A model generated the notes under the pieces. It searched no databases. It saw nothing but the letters and a program-made list of their open reading frames with translations, and had not been told where the DNA came from. Below, one piece after another: positions 17,382 to 24,753 of a stretch of 64,000 nt of DNA. Position numbers and translations under genes: made by a program. The DNA is taken from contig NZ_SRLC01000003.1 in assembly GCF_004765605.1 (NCBI RefSeq), positions 558,001 through 622,000 of the forward strand. Reading direction: 5' to 3'. This stretch comes from Hymenobacter aquaticus. Lineage in GTDB: Bacteria > Bacteroidota > Bacteroidia > Cytophagales > Hymenobacteraceae. Positions within the stretch are counted from its first letter, which is position 1, and every line of letters starts with the position of its first letter.

Positions 17382-17765
17382 CTAGTCGCGACGCGCCATT
17401 TTGGCTTCGATGGAGTGCTGAGTGTGGGGCACAGCGCGCAGCCGCTCTTTGGGAATCAGCTTGCCCGTGCCAATGCAGACGCCGTAGGTACCGTTCTTGA
17501 TGCGGACCAAGGCATTTTCGAGCTGCTGGATGAACTTCATCTGACGCGAGGCCAACTGGTTCATGCTTTCCTTCTCGGCCGTGTCGGCGCCATCTTCCAG
17601 CACTTTGGCCGAGGAAGCGGTGTTGTCGGTGCCCGAGTCGTTTTTGCGGCTCAGGGTTTCTTTGATGAATGCTACTTCCTTGCGGGCTGCGTTGAGTTTA
17701 TCTTGGATGATTTCCGCAAACTCAGCCAGTTCTTCCCTGGAATAGCGTAGGTTTTCTTCACTCAT
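17382..17765 (-). CDS. TraR/DksA family regulator lacking the zinc-finger cysteines
   Basis: A 127-residue protein with a coiled-coil N-terminal half (EELAEFAEIIQDKLNAARKEVAFIKETL) and a DksA-like C-terminal segment YGVCIGTGKLIPKERLRAVPHTQ. In DksA this part is a C4 zinc finger; here only one cysteine remains, as is typical of the Bacteroidota branch. Expected to bind the RNA polymerase secondary channel and tune transcription, possibly with ppGpp. Starts at ATG 17765 and has its own terminator; the 244 bases upstream hold no gene. Confidence 0.85.
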   Translation of the reverse strand: MSEENLRYSREELAEFAEIIQDKLNAARKEVAFIKETLSRKNDSGTDNTASSAKVLEDGADTAEKESMNQLASRQMKFIQQLENALVRIKNGTYGVCIGTGKLIPKERLRAVPHTQHSIEAKMARRD

Positions 17766-18009
17766 GGGGGTACAGGGAGAGGTTAGTTAATTGAATATTA
17801 CGTTTTTACCAAGCAAGGTCTTAGCAAAATCCCGGCATATTTGGCTTTTTAACAGCAGCTCTTTCAAATAAGTTTGCTGTTTGGCCTCCCACAGAGGTTG
17901 GGTTCCGGTTTCGGCGTATTCCCGCGCTATTTGGCCGCAAAGCTACGCTTTTGTCCGATAATCAGCCAGCTACGGTTTTTCTTTGCTCCCAGCTCAACAC
18001 TAGCCAGCC

Positions 18010-18486
18010 TCAAAAGCCCAGCATGTGAATAGCGGCGGCGGCAGCTTCCACGCCTTTGTTGCCGTGCTTGCCCCCGGCCCGGTCCTGGGCCTGCTCCAGA
18101 GTGTTGGTGGTCACCAGCCCGAAAATAACGGGTTTGTTGAACTTCAGCCCGACGGTAGTCAGGCCCTGGGCCACGGCGTGGTTGATGTAGTCGTCGTGCT
18201 TGGTGTCGCCCCGGATAACGACCCCCAGGCAGATAACGGCGTCGATTTCCTCGTGCTGGGCCAGGAACTGGGCGCCCAGCGTCAGCTCGAAGCTGCCGGG
18301 TACGGTGTTGCGGTAGATGTTCTCTTCCTTGGCTCCGTGCTTAATCAGGGTGTCGAAAGCGCCCTGGGCCAGCACGTCGGTGATGTCGCGGTTCCACTCG
18401 GCGACGACGAGGCCAAAGCGCTTCTCGGAAATATCGACAAAGGTAGAAGCGGTATAGTCGCTCAGGTTTTTCAGGGAAGTCGCCAT
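18010..18486 (-). CDS. ribH: 6,7-dimethyl-8-ribityllumazine synthase
   Basis: The 158-residue protein has the RibH fold signature: [50 protein letters not shown] with the substrate-binding histidine region, and [27 protein letters not shown]-like C-terminal part (here [11 protein letters not shown]). It condenses 5-amino-6-ribitylaminouracil with 3,4-dihydroxybutanone phosphate in riboflavin synthesis. It lies downstream of the TPR membrane gene, an arrangement (recF, DUF721, TPR, ribH) that I recall as common in Bacteroidota. No FMN riboswitch is visible upstream. Confidence 0.95.
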   Translation of the reverse strand: [158 protein letters not shown]

Positions 18487-18527
18487 TAGCTGTCTTCGTT
18501 AGGGTGGTCGGGGTTGCTATAAAACAA

Positions 18528-18558
18528 AGCTGCGCCCTCCTTGCGGAAAAGCGCAGCT
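18528..18558. terminator. possible hairpin between the TPR gene and ribH
   Basis: AGCTGCGC (18528-18535) and GCGCAGCT (18551-18558) can pair across a 15-base loop. Short stem and no T tract, so it may only be a weak terminator or attenuator. Confidence 0.4.
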
Positions 18559-18583
18559 GTTAACTCGTTGGCCGCCGGGAAGC

Positions 18584-19360
18584 TTACTTGCCCGCCAGTC
18601 CTTCGGCGCGGGCCTTGAACTGCTTGGCTTCGTTTACTTCCTGGGCGTTCTGGTAGTCGTTCAGGATTTTGTCGTACGCCTTAATGGCGCCTTCGTAGTC
18701 CTTGGCCAGTTCGCGGGCCGTGGCTTCTTTCAGCAGGTAGCCGGGCGAGAAGTACTCGTTGGCGTTGTAGTTGGCGGCCTTGTTGTAGAGGTCGGCTGCT
18801 TCCTTGTACTTGTTCAGCTCCAGGTTAGCATCACCCAGCAGCGCGTACGCCCGGGCCTGCACCAGCAGATCATCCGAGCTGAAGTCTTCCAGGTAGTCGA
18901 TGGCCGCCTGGTACTGCCCCTGCTTCAGGGCGCCCACGCCGGCGTAGAAGTTGGCCAGGTTGCCGGCCTTCGTGCCGCTGTATTCCGAGGCAATGGCTTC
19001 CAGGCCGTCATACTGACCGTCGCCTTTCATGGCTTTCTTCAGGGAGTCAGCCTCCCAGTAGTCTACTGCCTGGAACATGGCCGCCTGGGCTTTCTCATCC
19101 TGCGACGAGCGCCAGGTGTAATACCCGAAGGCACCCACTACGGCTACTACCAGCACCGTCAGCAAGCCCAGCAGGATACCTTTCTTACGACGCAGGAAAT
19201 CCTCCGTGTCAGCGAGGCGGGCTGCCAAAGCATCTGGGTCTTCCAGCAAAGGATGCTCAGTTACCAGGTCGCCTTCAATCGGCTGGTTCGGGTCCGCCGG
19301 GACCTGGGTCGGCTGCGGACGGTTCTGCGGGCTATTGCGCGTGTAGGGAATCTTAGACAT
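18584..19360 (-). CDS. TPR-domain inner-membrane protein (YfgM-like layout)
   Basis: The 258-residue protein has a polar N-terminus (residues 1-57), one transmembrane helix (KKGILLGLLTVLVVAVVGAFGYYTW, about residues 59-82) and a soluble TPR domain with repeats such as QYQAAIDYLEDF, LGDANLELNKYKEAADLYNKA and YEGAIKAYDKILNDY. The layout matches YfgM/TPR_21 proteins, which hold their TPRs in the periplasm and assist secreted proteins. Here the N-terminal half faces the cytoplasm. Function inferred only from the layout; it precedes ribH on the same strand. Confidence 0.8.
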   Translation of the reverse strand: MSKIPYTRNSPQNRPQPTQVPADPNQPIEGDLVTEHPLLEDPDALAARLADTEDFLRRKKGILLGLLTVLVVAVVGAFGYYTWRSSQDEKAQAAMFQAVDYWEADSLKKAMKGDGQYDGLEAIASEYSGTKAGNLANFYAGVGALKQGQYQAAIDYLEDFSSDDLLVQARAYALLGDANLELNKYKEAADLYNKAANYNANEYFSPGYLLKEATARELAKDYEGAIKAYDKILNDYQNAQEVNEAKQFKARAEGLAGK

Positions 19361-19414
19361 TACTGGGCTTTCAAAAAGGGCGGCCGGGCAGCCGGGTAAA
19401 ACTCCGCAAAGACG

Positions 19415-20587
19415 TTAGTCGCGGATATAAGGATAGTCCTGCTGCACGTAGACGTCTTTGTACAGCTCGTCGGCAGTGGGGAACGGCGAGTTCTCAGCAA
19501 ACTCCACCGACTCCAGCACCTGCGCCTTGATCTTCTCGTCGATGGCCGTCAGCTGCTCTTCCGTCGCCATGTTGTGGGTCAGGATGGTGTGCCGCACCGA
19601 CTCGATAGCATCACGCGAACGGTAGTCTTCCAGTTCCTCCTTGGTGCGATATTTTGCCGGGTCGCTCATCGAGTGCCCTTTGTAGCGGTAGGTTTTGAAC
19701 TCCAGGAAGGTGGGGCCTTCACCGGCGCGGGCCCGCTCGGCGGCGCGAGCTACGGCATCGTGAATGTCTTCGACGTTCATGCCGTTCACCGGCTCCGACG
19801 GCATGTCGTAGCCGCGGCCGATGTGGTAGAGCTCCGTCACGTTCGAGGTGCGCTGCACCGACGTACCCATAGCGTAGCCGTTGTTTTCCACTACGAAGAT
19901 GACGGGCAGCTTCCACAGCATGGCCATGTTGAAGGCCTCGTGCAGGGCACCCTGGCGCACGGCGCCATCACCCATGTAGCAGATGCAGAGCTTGCCGGTC
20001 TTGTTATACTTTTCGGCGAAAGCCAGGCCGGCACCCATCGGCACCTGCCCGCCCACGATGCCGTGGCCACCAACGAAGTTTACTTCCTTGTCGAACATGT
20101 GCATCGAGCCACCCTTGCCTTTCGAGCAGCCGGTAGCCTTGGCATACAGCTCAGCCATGATGGCGTTGGGCGACGTGCCCAGGGCCAGCGGGTGAGCATG
20201 GTCGCGGTACGCGGTAATCCACTTGTCACCTTTTTCCAGGGCCGATACGGCGCCGGCTACGCAGGCTTCCTGCCCGATGTAGAGGTGGCAGAAACCTTTA
20301 ATCTTCTGTTGACCGTAGAGCTGACCAGCCTTCTCCTCAAACTTGCGCATGAGCTGCATCTGCTCGTACCAGGTCAGGTAAGTCTCCTTAGAGAATTGGG
20401 GCTCGGCGGGCGACGTGGCACGGGGAGCGTTTGCTTCCGGCTGCTGGTCGTTGGCCGGGGGCAATACCGGATCAGGCTGCTTCACCGTTTCGGTGGCACT
20501 GTTCGCTTTAGGGGTAGCCTTCTTGCTCGACGATTTTTTCGCCGAATTGGAAGCGCTTGGGGTAGCCTTTACTTTCGTCTCCGCCAT
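19415..20587 (-). CDS. pdhA: pyruvate dehydrogenase E1 component alpha subunit
   Basis: A 390-residue protein. Residues 1-65 are a disordered Ala/Lys/Ser/Pro tail; the E1-alpha fold begins at FSKETYLTWYEQM. The thiamine-diphosphate motif runs from CYMGDGAVRQGALHEAF to VFVVENN-like IFVVENNGYA, and YRYKGHSMSDPAKYRT is the phosphorylation-loop-like region conserved in E1 alpha. With E1 beta and E2 it converts pyruvate to acetyl-CoA; those subunits are not in the window. A candidate promoter with two half-matching boxes is upstream, divergent from recF. Confidence 0.94.
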   Translation of the reverse strand: MAETKVKATPSASNSAKKSSSKKATPKANSATETVKQPDPVLPPANDQQPEANAPRATSPAEPQFSKETYLTWYEQMQLMRKFEEKAGQLYGQQKIKGFCHLYIGQEACVAGAVSALEKGDKWITAYRDHAHPLALGTSPNAIMAELYAKATGCSKGKGGSMHMFDKEVNFVGGHGIVGGQVPMGAGLAFAEKYNKTGKLCICYMGDGAVRQGALHEAFNMAMLWKLPVIFVVENNGYAMGTSVQRTSNVTELYHIGRGYDMPSEPVNGMNVEDIHDAVARAAERARAGEGPTFLEFKTYRYKGHSMSDPAKYRTKEELEDYRSRDAIESVRHTILTHNMATEEQLTAIDEKIKAQVLESVEFAENSPFPTADELYKDVYVQQDYPYIRD

Positions 20588-20616
20588 CGTACTCTCGGTT
20601 GTTCGCGTTTGGGATG

Positions 20617-20647
20617 CGAAAGTACGTAAAAGGATTGCAATTCCGAA
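20617..20647 (-). promoter_or_regulatory. candidate pdhA promoter
   Basis: On the minus strand TTCG (20647-20644), exactly 19 bases, then TACTTTCG (20624-20617). Both boxes differ from the Bacteroidota consensus TTTG-N19-TAnnTTTG by one base. The -7 box ends 29 bases before the pdhA ATG. Confidence 0.45.
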
Positions 20648-20652
20648 CCCGA

Positions 20653-21762
20653 ATGATTCTTGAAACTCTACATCTGCTGTTCTTCAAAAACTACGATGAG
20701 GCGACGCTCCAGCTCTCGCCCCATATCAACTGTTTTATAGGAGATAACGGCAGCGGGAAGACCAACCTGCTCGACGCCATTCATTACCTGGCGCTGACCA
20801 AGAGCGCCTTCACCAGCTCGGATGCGCAGAGCATAAAACAAGGAGAGGAATTCTTCGTGGTGAAAGGCCGGTTTTGCACCCCGCCCGACGACGTGCGCGA
20901 AACTATTCAGTGCAGCCTGCGGGCCGGGCAGAAGAAAGCCGTGACTCGTAACAAGCAAGCCTACGAGCGTATCTCCGACCACATCGGCCGCTTCCCGGTC
21001 GTGCTCATTTCGCCCTACGATACCGACCTGATCCGGCAGGGCAGCGAGGAGCGCCGCCGCTACTTCGACAGCCTGATATCCCAGCTCAACCACGAGTACC
21101 TGGAGCTGCTCATCCAGTACAACCACATCCTGCGCCAGCGCAACGCCCTGCTCAAGCAAGCCGCCGACCGCCAGGGCTACGACCGGGACTACCTCCTCGT
21201 ATTAGATGAGCAGCTGGCTCCGGTGGGCACGCAGTTGGTGGAGCTGCGCCAGCAGTTCCTGGCCGACTTCACTCCTATCTTCCAGCGCCACTACCAGCAA
21301 CTGGCCGACAGCCGGGAGGAAGTAACCCTGGACTATAAGAGCCAGCTGCCCGACGCCGACTTTCTGCACCTGCTGCGCACCTTCGAACGAAAGGACTTGG
21401 CGTTGCAACGCACTACCGTGGGCCCCCACAAGGATGACTTTGTATTCCTGATGGATGGCGTCTCCGTAAAGAACTACGGCTCTCAGGGGCAGCAAAAATC
21501 GTACGCAATTGCGCTGAAGCTGGCGCAGTTTGAAATCTCGGCGACCCGCAAACAGCACAAGCCCATCCTGCTGCTCGACGACATATTCGACCGGCTGGAT
21601 GAGAAGCGCATCACCCGACTCCTGCAGTTGGTGGCCGACCAAACCTTCGGGCAGGTGTTCCTCACCGACACCCACCTGGAGCGTACCGACCAGGCCCTGG
21701 CCAACCTCTCCGAACAGATCAGCCGGTTTCGGGTAGAAAGTGGACGCGTCACGGCGCTTTAG
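20653..21762 (+). CDS. recF: DNA replication and repair protein RecF
   Basis: Start at ATG 20653 (MILETLHLLFFKNYDEA), which places the beta-strand and Walker A GDNGSGKTN at residues 30-38, the normal RecF spacing; an upstream in-frame start at 20599 would run into the divergent pdhA leader. The SMC-like signature KNYGSQGQQKSYAIALKLAQF and Walker B ILLLDDIFDRLDEKR are present. The 369-residue ATPase loads RecA at gaps. It is followed by a DUF721 gene, the usual Bacteroidota pairing. Confidence 0.95.
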   Translation: MILETLHLLFFKNYDEATLQLSPHINCFIGDNGSGKTNLLDAIHYLALTKSAFTSSDAQSIKQGEEFFVVKGRFCTPPDDVRETIQCSLRAGQKKAVTRNKQAYERISDHIGRFPVVLISPYDTDLIRQGSEERRRYFDSLISQLNHEYLELLIQYNHILRQRNALLKQAADRQGYDRDYLLVLDEQLAPVGTQLVELRQQFLADFTPIFQRHYQQLADSREEVTLDYKSQLPDADFLHLLRTFERKDLALQRTTVGPHKDDFVFLMDGVSVKNYGSQGQQKSYAIALKLAQFEISATRKQHKPILLLDDIFDRLDEKRITRLLQLVADQTFGQVFLTDTHLERTDQALANLSEQISRFRVESGRVTAL

Positions 21763-21854
21763 CCCGGCTTCTACCTACCTTTGTGACCGGCTTGATAGCA
21801 GCGTTCTGCTGCTTCAGCAAGCTCATCTGTTCGCGCGTATTATATCTCCTGGTT

Positions 21855-22172
21855 TTGAAAAAATATAACTCGCCCGAAAATTCCCGTAAAGCTGATGTTC
21901 TGACTTTGCAGGAAGGCATTACGGCGCTGCTCAAGGCCTATCGTCTGCAGGGCAAGCTCAACGAGACGATGGTCGTTTCCAGCTGGGAGCGAATCATGGG
22001 CAAAGCGGTGGCGCTAAAAACCCAGGAAGTCTACATCAGCCAGGGCAAGCTCTTCGTACGTCTCAGCTCCGCGCCCCTCAAGCACGAGCTGGTAATGGCC
22101 AAGACCCGAGTCCTGGACCTGATCAATAGTGAGGTTGGCGAGAAGGTGATTAAGGAGGTAGTGTTCTTGTAG
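21855..22172 (+). CDS. DUF721 (DciA-like) protein
   Basis: A TTG start at 21855 is proposed because it gives KKYNSPENSRKADVLTLQEGI, the N-terminus expected of DUF721 proteins downstream of recF; the longer frame from 21783 adds a cysteine-rich run that is not family-like. The 105-residue product contains NETMVVSSWERIMGKAVALKTQEVYISQGKLFVRL and ends in VIKEVVFL, the KH-like DUF721 domain. Members of this family (DciA) deliver the replicative helicase in many bacteria. Operonic with recF; a terminator follows at 22253. Confidence 0.82.
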   Translation: MKKYNSPENSRKADVLTLQEGITALLKAYRLQGKLNETMVVSSWERIMGKAVALKTQEVYISQGKLFVRLSSAPLKHELVMAKTRVLDLINSEVGEKVIKEVVFL

Positions 22173-22252
22173 AAGCCTGCCTCCATTCGCCTCTTTCCTA
22201 TCCTGCTCTTCTACCTGGTTTTTTTGTCGGCTTGCTCAAGCCTGCTGTTTCC

Positions 22253-22282
22253 AAAGGCTCCGCATGTTGTTGCGGGGCCTTT
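22253..22282 (+). terminator. terminator after recF-DUF721
   Basis: AAAGGCTCCGCA (22253-22264) pairs with TGCGGGGCCTTT (22271-22282) with one G-T wobble and a 6-base loop, followed by a T-rich stretch. It lies 80 bases past the DUF721 stop. Confidence 0.7.
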
Positions 22283-22376
22283 GCTGTTTTATGCCCACTC
22301 ACCAGCAGTTTGCAGAGGCACCGTTTCCTGCGCTTACTTACCCAACAAAAGTTTCTCTTCCCTCCTACCCTCTTTT

Positions 22377-22940
22377 ATGACTGAACCTTTCAAACCCGAG
22401 TTCCGCCCGGTGTCTTACTCACGGGTCACGCTGACCGAGCTGATGATTCCTGCCTACGCCAATTTCGGTGGCAAGATCCACGGCGGCATTCTGCTTTCGC
22501 TCATGGACAAAGTAGCGTACGCGGCGGCCTCTAAACACGCCGGCAATTACTGCGTCACGGTCAGTGTAGATGGCGTCAACTTCCTGCAGCCGGTCGAGGT
22601 GGGCGAGCTGGTTTCGCTGCTGGCCTCCGTGAACTACGTGGGGCGCACCTCGCTCTTAGTAGGCATCAAAGTCATTGCGGAGGACGTGCGCACCGGGCTG
22701 GTAAAACATACCAACACCTGCTACTTCACGATGGTCGCGAAGGACGATGCCGGGAAGCCCACCGTCGTTCCCGGCCTTACCCTGGAGACGCCCGAAGACA
22801 GCCGCCGCTTTTTGGAAGCCATCAAAAGACGGGAGTTTCGGGAGCGGCACAAGGCCGAGTTCGACAATGCGGTATCCGCGTTGGCCGTGCACCAAGAGCT
22901 GTATCTATTGCAGCAGGAACGGTGTCAGATTGTCTACTGA
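22377..22940 (+). CDS. acyl-CoA thioesterase, hotdog fold (YciA/BACH type)
   Basis: Start at ATG 22377 (MTEPFKPEFRPVSYSRV); the frame upstream is open but passes through the terminator of the previous operon. The 187-residue hotdog protein has NFGGKIHGGILLSLMDKVAYAAASKHAG, with the catalytic Asp of the 4HBT/YciA family, and VSVDGVNFLQPVEVGELVSL, then GRTSLLVGIKVIAEDVRTG. It hydrolyses acyl-CoA to free acid and CoA; chain specificity cannot be read. The C-terminal 40 residues are an extra helical tail. Monocistronic, convergent with the HTH gene across parS. Confidence 0.88.
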   Translation: MTEPFKPEFRPVSYSRVTLTELMIPAYANFGGKIHGGILLSLMDKVAYAAASKHAGNYCVTVSVDGVNFLQPVEVGELVSLLASVNYVGRTSLLVGIKVIAEDVRTGLVKHTNTCYFTMVAKDDAGKPTVVPGLTLETPEDSRRFLEAIKRREFRERHKAEFDNAVSALAVHQELYLLQQERCQIVY

Positions 22941-23013
22941 TTTTCCACCTATCAGAGCCTGCTTCGCCTCTTACACAGGGGCTGAGAAATGCAAGCAAAC
23001 GCTACTACCCTAC

Positions 23014-23047
23014 TGACAAAAATGTTTCACGTGGAACATTTTTGTCA
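23014..23047. other. parS: parS centromere-like site inside a 34-bp palindrome
   Basis: Bases 23023-23038 read TGTTTCACGTGGAACA; the reverse complement, TGTTCCACGTGAAACA, is exactly the canonical chromosomal ParB/Spo0J site. It is embedded in a longer near-perfect palindrome: TGACAAAAATGTT (23014-23026) mirrors AACATTTTTGTCA (23035-23047), with one mismatched pair in the centre (T27/G34). The last three bases are the stop codon of the minus-strand HTH gene. ParB and ParA are not in the window. Such sites cluster near oriC in most bacteria, and a candidate origin lies 22.5 kb to the right. Confidence 0.88.
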
Positions 23048-23431
23048 TTTAGGGCCGTACACTTTCATCAGTAGCTCATTGTGGGCTTCAAGCAAGGCTA
23101 TATACTTAGTTTGTAACGCCATAAGCTGCTTAATTGGATCAGACTCTCCCTGCTGTAACACATTTACACGGGTTGTAACATTGTTAATCGGATTGTTTGT
23201 TACAGCGGTAGGTGTAAAGGACAACGCGGTTTGTTGTAACGAAGTAAAATCATTGGAGAAGTCGTGTCCGATTATTTCCCCGATACGCTTTACAAAACCG
23301 TAATCAAGCGTCTCCTCTTTAAACTTACGGTAGATAGTAGGACGTGTAATACCCAGCTCCTCCACGATGCGCGTAATAGAAATACCGCTGTTTTTGATGG
23401 ATTCCTGAAGGATTTCGCCCTGGTGTGGCAT
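23045..23431 (-). CDS. small HTH DNA-binding protein with C-terminal coiled coil
   Basis: The 128-residue protein begins MPHQGEILQESIKNSGISI; residues 16-45 (ITRIVEELGITRPTIYRKFK) form a clear helix-turn-helix. A low-complexity linker rich in Asn and Thr (residues 70-95) leads to a short coiled coil (DPIKQLMALQTKYIALLEAH) that likely dimerises it. It is AT-rich compared with neighbours, and the coding sequence itself contains five TGTAAC/GTTACA hexamers. It ends in the parS palindrome. It resembles small phage or plasmid repressor-like regulators; the target is unknown. Autoregulation through the TGTAAC cluster is inferred. Confidence 0.75.
   Translation of the reverse strand: MPHQGEILQESIKNSGISITRIVEELGITRPTIYRKFKEETLDYGFVKRIGEIIGHDFSNDFTSLQQTALSFTPTAVTNNPINNVTTRVNVLQQGESDPIKQLMALQTKYIALLEAHNELLMKVYGPK
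23154..23168. promoter_or_regulatory. TGTAA-N5-TTACA palindrome (inside the HTH gene)
   Basis: Exact inverted repeat TGTAACACATTTACA. One of two identical-format palindromes in this island; the other is at 23549. The 5-base half-sites with 5-base spacing are typical of dimeric HTH operators. Here it lies within the coding region of the HTH gene. Confidence 0.5.
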
Positions 23432-23757
23432 AGAAGGTGGGATGTAAGAGGACTAGAGTGTAAAGATGTCAAAAGTGTTGCGGTGAAACAAATGCAGTGT
23501 ACATAAATGCACAACAACAACGAGTGTAACAGTAACATATTTGTACGATGTAATGTGTTTACAGATACACTTTACAATATTACATCATCATTTATTGTAA
23601 CAACTGATTTGTAACACCTATCAAACCACGTGTGTATCACCAAGGCTTGTTCAGGCATGTATTCTGCCTCTACGGCCTCTAATGGCCACAAACAGGCGTA
23701 TTTTACTTTGTAACAAGACCGGGTACATGGCGCGAAAGCCAGTACCAGCTGGATTTT
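23432..23757. other. AT-rich intergenic island with TGTAAC cluster
   Basis: No gene is supported in these 326 bases. Composition is markedly AT-rich against a GC-rich chromosome. It holds exact TGTAAC hexamers at 23525, 23596, 23610 and 23709 and related TGTAA/TTACA pentamers at 23443, 23459, 23549, 23559, 23572 and 23580. Together with five hexamers in the adjacent HTH gene (23112, 23154, 23174, 23199 reversed, 23235) it makes nine in about 600 bases. This is probably the HTH gene's promoter and operator region. Confidence 0.6.
23549..23563. promoter_or_regulatory. TGTAA-N5-TTACA palindrome upstream of the HTH gene
   Basis: Exact inverted repeat TGTAATGTGTTTACA, 118 bases before the HTH start, same half-sites and spacing as the copy at 23154. 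Candidate operator for the HTH protein or another dimeric regulator. Confidence 0.5.
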
Positions 23758-24609
23758 TTACAACCGGTCATTCACTACCGCCAGCATCAGGTCTGGGTAG
23801 TCGGTGGTGATGCCTGTAATACCAGCCCCAATCAGCTGGCGCATGAGGTCCGCGTCGTTGACCGTCCAGGGCACTAGCTGCATGCCCAGATCATGCGCCG
23901 CCTGGCTCAGCGCCGGCGTGAGCAGATGGTAATCGGGACCCAGCACCTCGGGCACGAATCCGAGTTCAGTGACGTACTCTGCCAGTGGCCGGGCCTCCCC
24001 TTCTATCAGTAGGCACAGGGACAGCGCCGGCAGGAGCGGCCGGGCTACCCGCAGCACGCGCAGATCGAAGGAGAGCAAGGTGACCCGCGCAGCCACTCCC
24101 TCCTCCTCCGCTACCGCCAGCACCAGCGGCACGAAAGAAGCAGGAGCCGGGTGAAAGACACCGTCGCCGCCAGGCTCGGTTTTCACTTCGATGCTGTAGC
24201 ACAACGGTGGTCGTCCGAGGCGGGCCGCCTGAGCCTCCACGCTCTGGATTACCTCCCGCAGCAAGGGCTTGCAGGCCGGTACATTCTGCTGCCGCGGGAA
24301 GCCCGGATGCCGGGTCAAACCACAATCGAACTGCCGGATCTGGGCGTAGGGCAGCTGGTAAATGTTGTAGTAGTGCTCCTGCTCTGCCGGGATCTTTTCC
24401 CCGGTGGGAAGCCGGCAGATGGTAGCGGAAAACCAGGGCTCGTGCGACACGACCACCTGGCCGTCGGCCGAAACGACGACATCCAGTTCCAGCACGTCAA
24501 TGCCCAGCGCTACGGCATGCTGAAAAGCGGGCAACGTATTCTCGGGAAATAAGCCCCGGCAGCCCCGGTGGCCGTGAATCTGGGGGCGAGGAAAGAAAGG
24601 ATCAGGCAT
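23758..24609 (-). CDS. glycerophosphodiester phosphodiesterase
   Basis: The 283-residue protein opens PDPFFPRPQIHGHRGCRGLFPENTLPAF, containing the HGHRG and ENTLPAF motifs of GDPD TIM-barrel enzymes, with ELDVVVSADGQVVVSHEP holding the metal-binding Glu/Asp and general acid His. The C-terminal QLVPWTVNDADLMRQLIGAGITGITTDYPDL is also diagnostic. It cleaves glycerophosphodiesters to glycerol 3-phosphate and an alcohol. No signal peptide, so probably cytoplasmic. It is transcribed away from the DUF2939 gene. Confidence 0.95.
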   Translation of the reverse strand: MPDPFFPRPQIHGHRGCRGLFPENTLPAFQHAVALGIDVLELDVVVSADGQVVVSHEPWFSATICRLPTGEKIPAEQEHYYNIYQLPYAQIRQFDCGLTRHPGFPRQQNVPACKPLLREVIQSVEAQAARLGRPPLCYSIEVKTEPGGDGVFHPAPASFVPLVLAVAEEEGVAARVTLLSFDLRVLRVARPLLPALSLCLLIEGEARPLAEYVTELGFVPEVLGPDYHLLTPALSQAAHDLGMQLVPWTVNDADLMRQLIGAGITGITTDYPDLMLAVVNDRL

Positions 24610-24753
24610 GCACTACTTACGCAGGACCCGGATAAAAGACACTGCCGTAGCGGGCACTTAATTGGCAGAATACTGCCGGGTGAGCCCGGTAAGCGGAATG
24701 GGCAGCAAAACCGATAGTTTTGCGCATCAAACCTACTTCTCGTCTTTGCTTCT

